Below are positions 53,902 to 63,832 of a stretch of 64,000 bases of DNA, one piece after another; the stretch's first letter is position 1; each line of letters opens with the position of its first letter. The position numbers were made by a program, and so were the translations under genes. The stretch is from Labilibaculum manganireducens (GTDB taxonomy: Bacteria > Bacteroidota > Bacteroidia > Bacteroidales > Marinifilaceae): positions 1 to 64,000 of the forward strand of contig NZ_MVDE01000020.1 in the NCBI RefSeq assembly GCF_002843385.1, read 5' to 3'. The notes beneath the pieces are model-generated. The model ran no database searches. It worked only from the letters and a program-made list of their open reading frames with translations, and had not been told where the DNA came from.

Positions 53902-55185
53902 TTAAATTCCTTTGATTCGTTTGAACTCAGCCAATGATTGCTGCAATTGAATTGTATGGTATTCTTTATTTAATTTCGCTTGAATCTCCTTATTTAAATC
54001 CTCTAAATAATCACTTGAGGTAATCACGCCATTATCCAACTGCGAGGCTGAACTTCTGCTAATATCCTCCTGCAATTCGATGATGGCATCATCCTTTTCC
54101 AGTAGAATTTCGAATTTCCTGATCTCACTGCTTTCTTTCCCCAAATTAATGCGCTGATTTTGCGTAAAACTTAACTCCTGGGTTCCCAGTAAATCTTTTT
54201 GAATTCCAATTACTTTTTGCTTTCTGCGATTTGATTTCCAATCGAAAATATTCCAGGAAATTTTTGCTCCCAACATGTAATAAGTATCAAATTCATCCTT
54301 TAATTGATTGTAACCCGGATTTCCATATCCCATCTGACCGAAAGCTGACACCACCGGATACCGGTCTTTCTTCAATAACTCTTTTTGAGCATCCAACAAT
54401 GATTGCCGGCTTAAGTACCATTTATATTCAGGCCTATCCTTAGATTCCAAACCATTTACTGACAGTTGATCATATTCTGTTTTTTCGAGTTTTGTGTTCA
54501 CACTTAAACTGCGTCCCATTAGCTGAGAAAGCACATTAAATGAGGATTCCTCACGAGCATTTAGCTCTAACACCTGCTGTTCTATTAAAAGCAATTCAGA
54601 TTCCATAATTTTCAAATTAGCAGGAAGTACCATTCCATTCTCCACAGCAGATTTCAATTGCTGTAAGCGTTTAACAATGGTATTTTGTTTATCAAGTATT
54701 ACCAATTTACTTTTTCGAACCAACAGAATTCCAAAATAGGCCATATTAACGCGTTCTCGAAGTTGATACATCTGAATCTCCAGATTTTTAATTTCAACCT
54801 CCGAAGATTTCTTCTCCACCTCAACCCTGTCATGAGTTTTTCCGCCATCAAATATCAACTGTTCAACATCTACGTTTAGCGAGTATCTATCCTTTGGCGC
54901 TTTGGGCGTATTCATTCCGGGAAATGAAATACCTGTTACATCGGACTGATAACTGAGGTTTCCATTGGCATAAATCTTTGGTAAATAGGCAAGTTTCAAA
55001 TTCTCTGTATTCAAATCCGAAGATTTACTCAAAAGTTCCTTTCCTTTCATTAATGGGAAAAATTCCTGAACTTCTTTTTGACACTGATTCAAACTAAGAA
55101 CCTCTTCCTGAGACCATCCTATCTGAATCTTAAAAAAGATAATCAGCAAAAGAATGTATTTGCTTTTTCTACAAATTGATATCAT
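53902..55185 (-). CDS. TolC family outer membrane efflux protein
   Basis: A 427-residue protein with a signal peptide (ILLLIIFFKIQIGWSQ) and two repeats of long helices and barrel strands: LSLNQCQKEVQEFFPLMKGKE, LPKIYANGNLSYQSDVTG, LNVDVEQLIFDGGKTHDRVE, YPVVSAFGQMGYGNPGYNQ and AKISWNIFDWKSNRRKQ. It trimerises into an outer-membrane channel and periplasmic tunnel for the ABC exporter encoded downstream. It begins 10 bases after the TetR gene stop, so the regulator and pump share one transcript. Confidence 0.92.
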   Translation of the reverse strand: MISICRKSKYILLLIIFFKIQIGWSQEEVLSLNQCQKEVQEFFPLMKGKELLSKSSDLNTENLKLAYLPKIYANGNLSYQSDVTGISFPGMNTPKAPKDRYSLNVDVEQLIFDGGKTHDRVEVEKKSSEVEIKNLEIQMYQLRERVNMAYFGILLVRKSKLVILDKQNTIVKRLQQLKSAVENGMVLPANLKIMESELLLIEQQVLELNAREESSFNVLSQLMGRSLSVNTKLEKTEYDQLSVNGLESKDRPEYKWYLSRQSLLDAQKELLKKDRYPVVSAFGQMGYGNPGYNQLKDEFDTYYMLGAKISWNIFDWKSNRRKQKVIGIQKDLLGTQELSFTQNQRINLGKESSEIRKFEILLEKDDAIIELQEDISRSSASQLDNGVITSSDYLEDLNKEIQAKLNKEYHTIQLQQSLAEFKRIKGI

Positions 55186-55195
55186 TTCAAAAGAA

Positions 55196-55804
55196 TTAAA
55201 TTTTTATTGATTGAATTATGAAATCAGAAACACGATCGGCCCGCTCTTTCAGTATCTCATATATATTTTCATTTTTATATAAAATCTCCTTAATTACAGG
55301 TCGGCCTGCGAACGGAAAAATAGACAAACTAATGATATTTAGAATTAACTCTCTTGGATCAATCGGTCTTATCATTCCTGACTTAACAGCTTCGTTAATT
55401 TGAATTATTGTCTTTTCTCTTCCCTCCAAAAACCCTTCAGCATCAAACAATTTAAGTATTCGTGTCGGATCCGAATTAATTTCATTAATTACAAAATTAG
55501 GAAGGAACGGATACTCAACTAACACTTCATGATAGTGCCTGCAAATATTTCTGATCTTTTGAAACAAATCAGAATCATCTGCTAAAAACGCAGCTATGGG
55601 GCGAAGCATTTTTTTTAGTGCTTCATCAAAAACCTGTTCAAATAATTTTTCTTTGTTCCGATAGTAATAATGGAGCAAAGCTTTATTTATTCCTGCACGA
55701 TCTGCAATCTCCTGCATTCTGGCTCCGGCTAATCCTTTTTGTGCAAAAATAGTTCTTGCTGCAATTAGAATATTCTCTTGGGTCTCGACTGATTTATTTT
55801 CCAT
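55196..55804 (-). CDS. TetR/AcrR family regulator of the efflux operon
   Basis: About 202 residues. The N-terminal helix-turn-helix is ILIAARTIFAQKGLAGARMQ followed by EIADRAGINKALLHYYYRNKEKLF. The rest is a helical ligand-binding domain. ATG 55804 (MENKSVETQ) is chosen, because the longer frame would begin at a TTG within an operator-like sequence. As first gene of the operon it probably represses its own promoter, which lies between two perfect palindromes, and is released by the exported compound. Confidence 0.92.
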   Translation of the reverse strand: MENKSVETQENILIAARTIFAQKGLAGARMQEIADRAGINKALLHYYYRNKEKLFEQVFDEALKKMLRPIAAFLADDSDLFQKIRNICRHYHEVLVEYPFLPNFVINEINSDPTRILKLFDAEGFLEGREKTIIQINEAVKSGMIRPIDPRELILNIISLSIFPFAGRPVIKEILYKNENIYEILKERADRVSDFIIQSIKI

Positions 55805-55857
55805 TTTTATTTTCTTAACCAATTGTTTAATTGATATTCAAAAAATTAACCATTCGG

Positions 55858-55940
55858 ATTAACCGTTTGGTTAATGCAAATATATTGCTTTTTTTTGTCC
55901 CTCCAAATAAATTTGCTACTTTTTAACCATTTGGTTAAAA
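55858..55940 (-). promoter_or_regulatory. Efflux operon promoter with two TetR-type operators
   Basis: Minus strand: -33 TTG (55904-55906), 19 bases, -7 TATATTTG (55877-55884). Palindromes ATTAACC-GTTT-GGTTAAT (55858-55875, at the transcription start) and TTTTAACC-ATTT-GGTTAAAA (55921-55940, just upstream of -33) frame it. Half sites TTAACC also occur at 55815 and 55847. The spacing of 63 bases between palindrome starts is six helical turns. Confidence 0.75.
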
Positions 55941-56011
55941 AATATACAACAAAAAACTCCCGCCAATTCCTGATGAGAGCTTTCTTAACGTGTATTAAAA
56001 CTTACAAAAAA

Positions 56012-58435
56012 CTATTCGTATTTTAAGGATTCTATTGGATTTGCTCTTGCAACCTTTAACGAATGTCCACTCACAGTAACTAAAGTAAGAATAATTGACA
56101 TCAATAAAGCGAATGGAAAATAATACCATGGAAAATTGATTCTGTAAACAAAATTCGATAACCAGTGCTGCATCACAAAATAAGTTAATGGCCATGCAGC
56201 AATATTTGCAATTACTACATTCAAACAAAGACTGCGACTTAAAATCACCATCAATCCAAATTCCGAACTACCCAGTACTTTACGAATTCCGATCTCTTTT
56301 ACTCTTTGCTGCATTTCAAAAGAAACCAATCCCAATAAACCAAGAAGTGCAATAAAAAAGGCCAAAATAGTAAAAGAACTAAGGATATTTGCAACCCTTT
56401 CTTCTCCCTTAAACAGGTTATTAAAATCACTATCCAAAAAGAAATATTCGAAAGGCTCCCCATCAGTCATTTTTGACCAGTACTTTTTTACCATCTTTAC
56501 TCCATCCATTACATTATCCGGCTGTAACTTAACCAACATATAACGCTTAAAAAGTTTCGGGTCAGATACCAATAACATAGGAAGTATTTTATCGCGCATC
56601 GATTCAAAATGAAAATCTTCAATTACACCAATAATCTCAATAGCCTTCCGACCATTTTGATTAAAATCCGGTTTGTAAATATTTCGTCCCACAGGATTAT
56701 CGGCATATCCCAATGCTGCAATCGCAGCTTCGTTAGCTATAAAAACAGAAGAATCCGACAACCTGTTTTTATCAAATTTCCTTCCATCAATTATTTTCAG
56801 TCCCAGCAAATCAATAAAGTTTTCATCAACATGCATCAATCGAAAATTGATCATATCTTCATTGTTTGCTCCTTCACGATACATCGACCATCCATTTGTA
56901 CCCCGGCCGGGAACCATTCCTGAAAATGATACGTCTTCAATTCCCGAATACTCCTTTAGCTTTTCTTTAATGGATATTCTCTCTTCATCTTCTAATGAAT
57001 TTGCCCTATCAACCACCAATACACGTTCCTTATCAAATCCGAGCTTTTTTTCCTGCATAAAATTAACCTGTTCTTTAATAATAAATGCAGATATCAAAAT
57101 ACCAATGGCAACCACAAATTGAAAAATAACAAGACCAGCTCTTATTCGTTTCCCCAGCCGTCCTTTTTGCACTTCACCTTTCAGTACACTCATCACCTTA
57201 AAACCCGATAAAGAAATGGCTGTATAACTCCCGGCAAACAATACAACAAATGCAATTACGCCTCCCATAAATAAAAGATACTCCTCCTGCCATAATAAAG
57301 GTGACATCAAATTTTTCCGGGTAATTTCATTAAAATAAGGCAAGGTCAACTCAACCAGGAAGAAAGAAATAACAGTCGCCAATAAAGTCATTAAGAAAGT
57401 TTCTGCATAAAATTGAATCATAAGCATATTCCGATTACTTCCAAACACTTTTCTTACTCCCACCTCACGAGCCCGGGTATACGATCTGGCTGTCGTTAGA
57501 TTTAAGAAATTAACACATGCCAGTAATAGAATGAAAAAAGCAATCGCCGAAAATATATAAATGTATTTTATATCACTAACAGGCTCTATCTGACCTTCAG
57601 TAGTAGTCTTAAGATAAATCGACTCTAATGGCTCTAAATAATACTTAAATTCATTTCCGTTTTTTTCCCATGCTACAATATCAATCCCAAGAACTTCAAT
57701 CAATTTAGGTCCCATATGTCTGATCGTGAAATCACGAAATTTAGCTTCTAAATCCTTGTAGTTCGTTCCTGGCTGCAGCAAAAAATAAGCCTGCATATAG
57801 TCACTAAACCAAGCATCTTCCTCTTCTGCACTTAAATTTAACAAGCCAACTAAATCATAATGAAAATGAGAATTTTCAGGTACATCTTCAACCACTCCAC
57901 TTATAGTAAAGAGCTTATCCTCACTCATCTTCAAAATTTTCCCAACAGGATTTGCATCGCCAAAATATTTTTGAGATGTACTTTGAGTCAATACAATATT
58001 ATTCTTCTCCTTTAAAGCTGTCCTTGAATCACCAAACACAAAAGGACGAGAGAAGACTTCGAAGAAAGTAGAATCTGTGCGTAAGAATTTGTCTTCCACA
58101 AATTGCTTGTCCTCATATTTAAACAACACATTGTTCCAGAAATTTATTCGGACAGCATATTTTACCTCAGGAAAATCAGCAACTGCGTTTGGAGAAAAAG
58201 GTGCACAAATGGTATTGCCATCCATTTTTCGCTCTCCCATTTTTACTTTAGTTGCTACACGATAAATATCTTTAGATTTGGGATAAAATTTATCGTAACT
58301 CAACTCATCCTGAACAAACAGATAAATAAGAAATACACAAGCCAGTCCCACAGCTAAACCAACAATATTAATAAAAGTGTAACCTTTGTATTTTCTCATA
58401 TTCCGAAAGGCAACCTTAAAAAAGTTCAGTATCAT
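56012..58435 (-). CDS. ABC transporter permease, MacB/FtsX-like
   Basis: An 807-residue permease with two MacB-type halves. The N-terminal helix (GYTFINIVGLAVGLACVFLIYLFV) and periplasmic domain are followed by three helices near residues 285-400, with the signature ARSYTRAREVGVRKVFGSNRNMLM. A second periplasmic domain and final helices carry EMQQRVKEIGIRKVLGSSEFGLM. These are the duplicated FtsX-like units common in Bacteroidetes; such proteins work with a LolD-like ATPase, which is not adjacent. It is separate from the TetR operon by 190 bases holding the operators. Substrate unknown. Confidence 0.93.
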   Translation of the reverse strand: MILNFFKVAFRNMRKYKGYTFINIVGLAVGLACVFLIYLFVQDELSYDKFYPKSKDIYRVATKVKMGERKMDGNTICAPFSPNAVADFPEVKYAVRINFWNNVLFKYEDKQFVEDKFLRTDSTFFEVFSRPFVFGDSRTALKEKNNIVLTQSTSQKYFGDANPVGKILKMSEDKLFTISGVVEDVPENSHFHYDLVGLLNLSAEEEDAWFSDYMQAYFLLQPGTNYKDLEAKFRDFTIRHMGPKLIEVLGIDIVAWEKNGNEFKYYLEPLESIYLKTTTEGQIEPVSDIKYIYIFSAIAFFILLLACVNFLNLTTARSYTRAREVGVRKVFGSNRNMLMIQFYAETFLMTLLATVISFFLVELTLPYFNEITRKNLMSPLLWQEEYLLFMGGVIAFVVLFAGSYTAISLSGFKVMSVLKGEVQKGRLGKRIRAGLVIFQFVVAIGILISAFIIKEQVNFMQEKKLGFDKERVLVVDRANSLEDEERISIKEKLKEYSGIEDVSFSGMVPGRGTNGWSMYREGANNEDMINFRLMHVDENFIDLLGLKIIDGRKFDKNRLSDSSVFIANEAAIAALGYADNPVGRNIYKPDFNQNGRKAIEIIGVIEDFHFESMRDKILPMLLVSDPKLFKRYMLVKLQPDNVMDGVKMVKKYWSKMTDGEPFEYFFLDSDFNNLFKGEERVANILSSFTILAFFIALLGLLGLVSFEMQQRVKEIGIRKVLGSSEFGLMVILSRSLCLNVVIANIAAWPLTYFVMQHWLSNFVYRINFPWYYFPFALLMSIILTLVTVSGHSLKVARANPIESLKYE

Positions 58436-58577
58436 AGTTTAGGGATTAGATTTACAGCCTTTATATATCAATCCATATGCCACCACACATAAAAACCTAT
58501 ATATCTGACAACTACAAAAAGTCATGCGGAACAAAATCTGTTCGAATAAGCACGTATATGTACGTTTTCGCACAAAA

Positions 58578-58606
58578 AAAGGATGCCAATTGGCATCCTT
58601 TCATAT
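58578..58606 (-). terminator. Terminator of the serine operon
   Basis: A 24-base perfect palindrome (AAAGGATGCCAA/TTGGCATCCTTT, 58578-58601) is followed by a T run on the minus strand, 18 bases after the DUF1015 gene stop. Confidence 0.85.
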
Positions 58607-58623
58607 TTCTTATATAAACTTGC

Positions 58624-59874
58624 TTAATCCAACTTGTGAATTAACAAACCTGAACGAAGTTTCGGTTCAAACCAAGTTGTTTTAGGAGGCATAATATTTC
58701 CTGTATCAGCAATATCAATTAACTGCTGCATCGACACCGCATACAAAGCAAATGCAACTTTCATATCACCACCATCAACACGTTTTTTCAACTCTCCTAA
58801 TCCGCGAATTCCACCCACAAACTCAACACGAGTTGTAGTACGAAGATCTTCAACACCTAAAAGATTATCCAATACATGACTTGATAAAATAGTTACATCC
58901 AAAACTCCAATAGGATCCTTATCATCGTAAGTTCCTTCTTTCGCATTTAGTTTGTACCATTTATTATCCAAATACATTGAGAATTCATGCAATTTAGCAG
59001 GCTTGTAAATCTCCTCACCCATGCACTCAACTTCAAATGTTTGTTCCAACTTTGCCAAAAACTCAGTTTCAGTCATTCCGTTTAAGTCCTTAACAACACG
59101 ATTGTAATCAATTATTGCCAATTGATTATCTGGAAAATGGACAGCCATAAAATAATTGTACTCCTCATCACCTGTGTGGTTAGGATTCTTAGCAGCAAAT
59201 TCATCCCCAATACGAGCTGCGGCCGCAGTACGATGATGACCGTCAGCAACATATGTAGCAGGAACTTTTGTTGCGAACAACTCTTCCAACTCTTTATTTG
59301 TTGCTGGATTATTTACCGGCCAAAAATGATGACCAAATCCGTCTTCAGCAACAAAATCATACTCAGCTTCTTCGTTCTTTATTATATCTGCAACAATTGC
59401 ATCAATTTCAGGAACAGCTTTGTACGAAAAGAATACCGGTTCAAGATTAGCTTCGGTATAACGAGTTAAAATCATACGATCTTCCTCTTTATCCGGACGG
59501 GTTAATTCATGTTTCTTAATTACTCCATTCTTGTAATCTTCGCAAGCTGCATTTGCAACAATACCATACTGAGTTCTGCCATCCATGGTTTGAGCATAGA
59601 TATAAAACTTAGCTTCTTCGTCCTGAACCAACCATCCCTTATTCTGGAACATTTTTAAATTGGATACAGATTTTTTATACACCTCTTCTGAGTGAACGTC
59701 TGTTCCGGCAGGGCAATCGATTTCGGCACGAGTGATATGAAGCAAAGACACTTCCTTTCCTTCAGCCATTTGAGCGGCTTCCTCTGAATTCATTACATCA
59801 TATGGCAAACAAGCCAAATCTTTTGAAATCTCTTTTGGTGGGCGCAAGCCCTTAAATGGTTTTAAAATAGCCAT
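58624..59874 (-). CDS. DUF1015 family protein
   Basis: A 416-residue cytoplasmic protein of the DUF1015 (HTH_42-unrelated, SpoIID-free) group. It shows IKPFKGLRPPKE-like LKPFKGLRPPKEIS at the N-terminus, SLLHITRAEIDCP, IYAQTMDGRTQYGIVA, KKHELTRPDKEEDR, YVADGHHRTAAAARIGDE and a C-terminal PPKTTWFEPKLRSGLLIHKL. The function is unknown. It follows serC and serA in the same direction here and in other Bacteroidetes, as far as I recall. A link to serine or phosphoserine metabolism, perhaps as a kinase or regulator, is inferred from that context. Confidence 0.9.
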   Translation of the reverse strand: MAILKPFKGLRPPKEISKDLACLPYDVMNSEEAAQMAEGKEVSLLHITRAEIDCPAGTDVHSEEVYKKSVSNLKMFQNKGWLVQDEEAKFYIYAQTMDGRTQYGIVANAACEDYKNGVIKKHELTRPDKEEDRMILTRYTEANLEPVFFSYKAVPEIDAIVADIIKNEEAEYDFVAEDGFGHHFWPVNNPATNKELEELFATKVPATYVADGHHRTAAAARIGDEFAAKNPNHTGDEEYNYFMAVHFPDNQLAIIDYNRVVKDLNGMTETEFLAKLEQTFEVECMGEEIYKPAKLHEFSMYLDNKWYKLNAKEGTYDDKDPIGVLDVTILSSHVLDNLLGVEDLRTTTRVEFVGGIRGLGELKKRVDGGDMKVAFALYAVSMQQLIDIADTGNIMPPKTTWFEPKLRSGLLIHKLD

Positions 59875-59989
59875 CGCGTTTTATGTTTTTGTTGTGTTTG
59901 TTTGTTTTAATCTATCTGAATGCTAATTGCGTTCAAATATATAAGGTAGAAAACAAGAAGAAAATGACTTTCCTCTTGTTTTCCAAATA

Positions 59990-60913
59990 CTATTTATTTA
60001 CTCTGAATGTTTCGTCTCCGTTTTTAATGTAGTTCACAATTTGATTTGCTCCGGCAATACCAGCATTGATATTTGCCTCAGCAGTTTGTGCTCCCATTTT
60101 CTTTGGAGTGAAGAAGAATCTGCCTTGAAATTTATCCTCAATTTCTTCTTTACAGTCAGGAGCAATATCCGAAATGTATGCAAAATCTTTACGGGCATCC
60201 ATTAATTGAATCAAACCTTCTTCATCAATCACCTCTTTACGAGCTGTATTTACAAGCACACCACCTTTAGGCATCTTGTTCAACAAATCGAAGTTGATTG
60301 ATTTTTTTGTTTTTTCATTTGCCGGAATATGCAGAGAAACATAGTTGCAGGTGCTATACAATTCCTCAACAGAGTCAACTACCTTTACACCGTCAGCTTC
60401 AATTGTTTCCTTAGCCACAAATGGATCGAAAGCATATACTTCCATTCCAAAGCCTTTAGCTATTTCACCAACATAACGCCCCACATTACCATATGCATGA
60501 ATTCCGATTTTCTTTCCTCGTACCTCAACACCAGCACTTCCGTTAAACCCATTTCTTGCCAAAAATACCATCATTCCAAAAACCAACTCAGCAACAGCAT
60601 TTGAATTCTGTCCCGGAGTATTCATGGCAACAACGCCTTTCTCAGTACAAGCCTCAAGATCGATATTATCGTATCCTGCACCTGCACGAACAATTACTTT
60701 AAGGTTTTTAGCAGCTTCAATTACTTCGCGTGTTGCTTTATCGCTGCGAATAATCATGGCGTCCACATCGGCAACTGCAGCTAATAAATCTGCTTTATCA
60801 GTATAAGATTCCAATAAAACCAATTCGTAACCAGCACCTTCCACAACAGTCCTGATACTATCAACAGCGGCAGGAGCAAAAGGCTTATCGGTTGCAATTA
60901 ATACTTTTGTCAT
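59990..60913 (-). CDS. serA: D-3-phosphoglycerate dehydrogenase
   Basis: About 307 residues of the D-2-hydroxyacid dehydrogenase fold, without ACT domain (the short type). It catalyses the first step of serine synthesis with NAD. Evidence: the VRAGAGYDNIDLEACTEKGV loop, the nucleotide fold KIGIHAYGNVGRYVGEIAKGFGM, VNTARKEVIDEEGL with the catalytic Arg/Glu area, and FTPKKMGAQTAEANINAG. The usual catalytic His motif (PHLGAST) is replaced by KKMGAQT with Lys, as in the Entamoeba and Bacteroides type of enzyme. ATG 60913 is chosen. It lies between serC and the DUF1015 gene. Confidence 0.93.
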   Translation of the reverse strand: MTKVLIATDKPFAPAAVDSIRTVVEGAGYELVLLESYTDKADLLAAVADVDAMIIRSDKATREVIEAAKNLKVIVRAGAGYDNIDLEACTEKGVVAMNTPGQNSNAVAELVFGMMVFLARNGFNGSAGVEVRGKKIGIHAYGNVGRYVGEIAKGFGMEVYAFDPFVAKETIEADGVKVVDSVEELYSTCNYVSLHIPANEKTKKSINFDLLNKMPKGGVLVNTARKEVIDEEGLIQLMDARKDFAYISDIAPDCKEEIEDKFQGRFFFTPKKMGAQTAEANINAGIAGANQIVNYIKNGDETFRVNK

Positions 60914-61015
60914 TTTATTTGATATTTGAATTATGAAAAAATAAAATGTCATCGCCAGCCAAATCGAAGTAATGAGTACATTACTTTAGTCGTTCCTCGT
61001 GCACTGAATGACAAA

Positions 61016-61045
61016 CAAGCAGGAGATGGATTTCTCCATTCCTGC
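61016..61045 (-). terminator. Hairpin between serC and serA
   Basis: GCAGGAGATGGA and TCCATTCCTGC pair with one bulge around a short loop, 17 bases after the serC stop. There is no strong T tract, so it may be a partial terminator or processing signal that sets serA expression below serC. Confidence 0.5.
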
Positions 61046-61061
61046 TCATTTCCTATTATAA

Positions 61062-62138
61062 TTATTTTACGTGAATGTTTTTGAATTCCTGCATACAATC
61101 TACTAATGCCTGTACGCTTGATTTTGGCAGAGCATTGTAAGTAGAAGCACGGAACCCTCCAACTGAACGGTGTCCTTTAATTCCAGACATTCCTTTCGCG
61201 CTTGCAAATTCGTAGAAGTCTTTTTCCAATTCTTTATACTCGTCATTCATCACAAAACAGATATTCATTAATGAACGATCTTCTTTATTAATAACAGTTC
61301 CTTTAAACATTGGATTGCTGTCAATCTCATTGTAAAGCACTGCTGCTTTATCTTCATTTCGTTTCTGCATTGCAGATACGCCACCTTGTTCTTTGATCCA
61401 CTGCAAAGTTTGAAGAGCTGCAAAAACAGGAACAACCGGAGGAGTATTGAACATTGACTCTCCATCGATGTGTGTTTGGTAGTTCAACATGGTTGGAATC
61501 TGACGATCTACCTTACCAAGAATTTCATCTTTTACAATCACAAAAGTAACACCTGCCGGTGCAAGGTTCTTTTGAGCACCGCCATAAATTAATGCATACT
61601 TTGAAACATCAACCGGGCGGGAGAAAATATCAGATGACATATCAGCTACTAAAGGAACATTAATATCTAAATCTTCTTTAATCTCTGTACCGTAGATAGT
61701 GTTGTTCGTAGTAATGTGAAAATAATCTACATCAGAAGGAATTTTATATCCTTTAGGAATGTAGTTGTAAACAGTATCTTTCGAAGATGCTACTTCTACT
61801 ACTTCACCAAATAGTTTTGCTTCTTTCAAAGCTTTGTTTGCCCAAGCTCCTGTATTCAGATAAGCTGCTTTTTTTCCTAACAAATTGTAAGGAATCATGC
61901 AAAACTGAGTTGAGGCACCACCACCAAGAAACAAAACCGAATAACCTTCAGGAATACTTAATAATTCCTTAAACAAAGCGATAGCCTCATCCATTACTGC
62001 AACAAATTCTTTGCTGCGGTGAGACACTTCCATCAAAGAAAGACTTGTTCCGGCAAAATTTTTAATTGCTTCAGCTGTTTTTTCAACTGTAAAATCAGGA
62101 AGAATTGAAGGCCCTGCAGAAAAGTTGTGTACTTTCAT
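61062..62138 (-). CDS. serC: 3-phosphoserine aminotransferase
   Basis: A 358-residue class V aminotransferase that converts 3-phosphohydroxypyruvate and glutamate to phosphoserine. The start is [20 protein letters not shown]. Other signs are [38 protein letters not shown], the PLP Lys in [32 protein letters not shown] and [19 protein letters not shown]. It is the first gene of the serC-serA-DUF1015 set. The length and motifs are normal. Confidence 0.96.
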   Translation of the reverse strand: MKVHNFSAGPSILPDFTVEKTAEAIKNFAGTSLSLMEVSHRSKEFVAVMDEAIALFKELLSIPEGYSVLFLGGGASTQFCMIPYNLLGKKAAYLNTGAWANKALKEAKLFGEVVEVASSKDTVYNYIPKGYKIPSDVDYFHITTNNTIYGTEIKEDLDINVPLVADMSSDIFSRPVDVSKYALIYGGAQKNLAPAGVTFVIVKDEILGKVDRQIPTMLNYQTHIDGESMFNTPPVVPVFAALQTLQWIKEQGGVSAMQKRNEDKAAVLYNEIDSNPMFKGTVINKEDRSLMNICFVMNDEYKELEKDFYEFASAKGMSGIKGHRSVGGFRASTYNALPKSSVQALVDCMQEFKNIHVK

Positions 62139-62518
62139 TTTTTCAAACGTTTTAAATTTTTGTATTATTCCATATCCTGAGGCAAAATTGCAAATAAAAA
62201 TTTATTTTAAGACGCTTTTACTTGTTAAAATGTATGTTTTATAACAAATAATTTATCCTCTTATCCCCCTTCGTATAGATTAATATTTACGTTCTGAAAA
62301 ACAGAAACTTAACCTGCAGAATTTTTTACTTATATTCATTCACGCGATGGTGTTTTTTCCTGAAAATCCAAATATTTGGATTGTTCGGAGCAATCTTTGT
62401 GAATTTAGATGGTAACAAGAAAAATTAAATTCTATTTTCAGAATTAATTGCCCTTAAAAAACCATTCCAAATATAAGAATTTATGTTTGAAAAGCCCCAA
62501 CTGCTATGATTAAAAACA
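62139..62518. other. Non-coding stretch upstream of serC
   Basis: No gene is seen. It contains the serC leader and promoter (minus strand) and the 3' flank of gcvT. AT-rich, with a short palindrome CCAAATATTTGG at about 62368. No riboswitch fold was recognised. Confidence 0.4.
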
Positions 62519-62553
62519 AAAAAAGACAGCTACATCACGGGTAACTGTCTTTT
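62519..62553 (-). terminator. Terminator of gcvT
   Basis: AAAAGACAG and CTGTCTTTT with inner TAC/GTA pair around a 6-base loop. It is followed by a run of T on the minus strand, 23 bases after the gcvT stop. Confidence 0.75.
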
Positions 62554-62575
62554 GTTATTTCAATAAAAATTCGAT

Positions 62576-63679
62576 TTACGCTTTGTAAAAAGGAATTTTT
62601 GTGATTTTAGCTTTTACCGCTTTATTTCGAACACGAATAAAAATCTCAGTATCCAGTTTATAAAATCCTTCCTTAACATATCCTAAACCAATTGATTTTC
62701 CTACCATTGGAGCCATTGTTCCCGAAGTTACTTCGCCAATTTCGTTTCCTTCAGCATCTTCAATTTTATAGCCATGACGAGCAATTCCTCTATCAATCAA
62801 TTCAAAACCTTTTAATCTGCGTTTTGGTTTCTCCTCTTGTTGCTTTTCGAAAAATTCACGATCGATAAAATCGTTTCCTTCCACAAACTTGGTGATCCAA
62901 CCTAAACCTGCTTCAATCGGTGAATGATCATCATCAATATCGTTACCGTATAAACAGAAACCAACTTCTAAGCGCAGTGTATCACGGGCAGCCAAACCAA
63001 TTGGCTGGATTCCAAATTCTTTTCCTGCTTCCATTACAGCATTCCAAAGCTTCGCTCCATCTTCGTTTGAAACATAAATTTCACATCCGCCCGAACCAGT
63101 ATAACCGGTAGTCGAAAAAATAGCATTTTCGATTCCTGCAATGGTTACTTTTTGAAATGTGTAATACTCCATATCTTCAATCGGACGATCCACAATTTTC
63201 TGCATCGCTTTCAATGCCAAAGGACCTTGTACTGCTAACTGACATATTTCATCGGAAGCATTATAAAGTTCAGTTCCAACTTCCAATCCCATTTCCTCAG
63301 CATTTTTACAACACCAATTCCAATCTTTCTCAATATTAGCTGCATTTACAACCAATAGATACGTCTCGCTATCAATTTGATATACTAATAAATCATCAAC
63401 GATTCCGCCTTTCCCATTTGGGAAGCAACTATACTGAACTTTTCCATTGGAAAGTGCAGCTACATCATTTGTAGTCAATTTTTGTACAAAACTAAAAGCT
63501 TTTGGACCTTTCACCCAAAACTCACCCATGTGAGATACATCAAAAACCCCTAATTTTTCACGAACACATTTGTGCTCACCGTTAATTCCGGTATACTCAA
63601 TAGGCATGTTATACCCGGCAAATGGCGCCATTTTTGCACCTAATTCTTCATGAAAGCTAGTGAATGCTGTTCTTTTCAT
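62576..63679 (-). CDS. gcvT: Glycine cleavage system aminomethyltransferase (T protein)
   Basis: About 367 residues. It transfers the methylene group from the aminomethyl-lipoyl H protein to tetrahydrofolate, releasing ammonia. Signature blocks: MAPFAGYNMPIEYTGINGEH, VFDVSHMGEFWVKGP, LTTNDVAALSNGKVQYSCF, NAANIEKDWNW, STTGYTGSGGCEIYV, GLAARDTLRLEVGFCLYGND and VTSGTMAPMVGKSIGLGYV. ATG 63679 is chosen; ten further residues upstream are unlike the family. Other glycine cleavage genes are not in the window. A -7-like TACATTTG lies at 63791-63798 on the minus strand. Confidence 0.95.
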   Translation of the reverse strand: MKRTAFTSFHEELGAKMAPFAGYNMPIEYTGINGEHKCVREKLGVFDVSHMGEFWVKGPKAFSFVQKLTTNDVAALSNGKVQYSCFPNGKGGIVDDLLVYQIDSETYLLVVNAANIEKDWNWCCKNAEEMGLEVGTELYNASDEICQLAVQGPLALKAMQKIVDRPIEDMEYYTFQKVTIAGIENAIFSTTGYTGSGGCEIYVSNEDGAKLWNAVMEAGKEFGIQPIGLAARDTLRLEVGFCLYGNDIDDDHSPIEAGLGWITKFVEGNDFIDREFFEKQQEEKPKRRLKGFELIDRGIARHGYKIEDAEGNEIGEVTSGTMAPMVGKSIGLGYVKEGFYKLDTEIFIRVRNKAVKAKITKIPFYKA

Positions 63680-63790
63680 TTGTTTACGTATTTTGGGCAA
63701 GATCTTCAAGTAATCATAAAAAAGTCAAGCTTTTTTACTGAAGATTTACCTGAGAAAAAAGTTATTAAATCGTGTTTGTGTTATCTTTTG

Positions 63791-63798
63791 CAAATGTA
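63791..63798 (-). promoter_or_regulatory. Possible -7 element of the gcvT promoter
   Basis: Minus strand TACATTTG matches TAnnTTTG about 110 bases upstream of the gcvT ATG. No TTG at the right distance upstream was found, so this is tentative. Confidence 0.3.
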
Positions 63799-63832
63799 AA
63801 AATTTTTCTCAGATATCGTTTGTGCCAATACA

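Noticed and set aside
63680-63832. Glycine riboswitch upstream of gcvT
   Set aside because: The leader is short and AT-rich and the conserved GG-containing aptamer cores were not seen.
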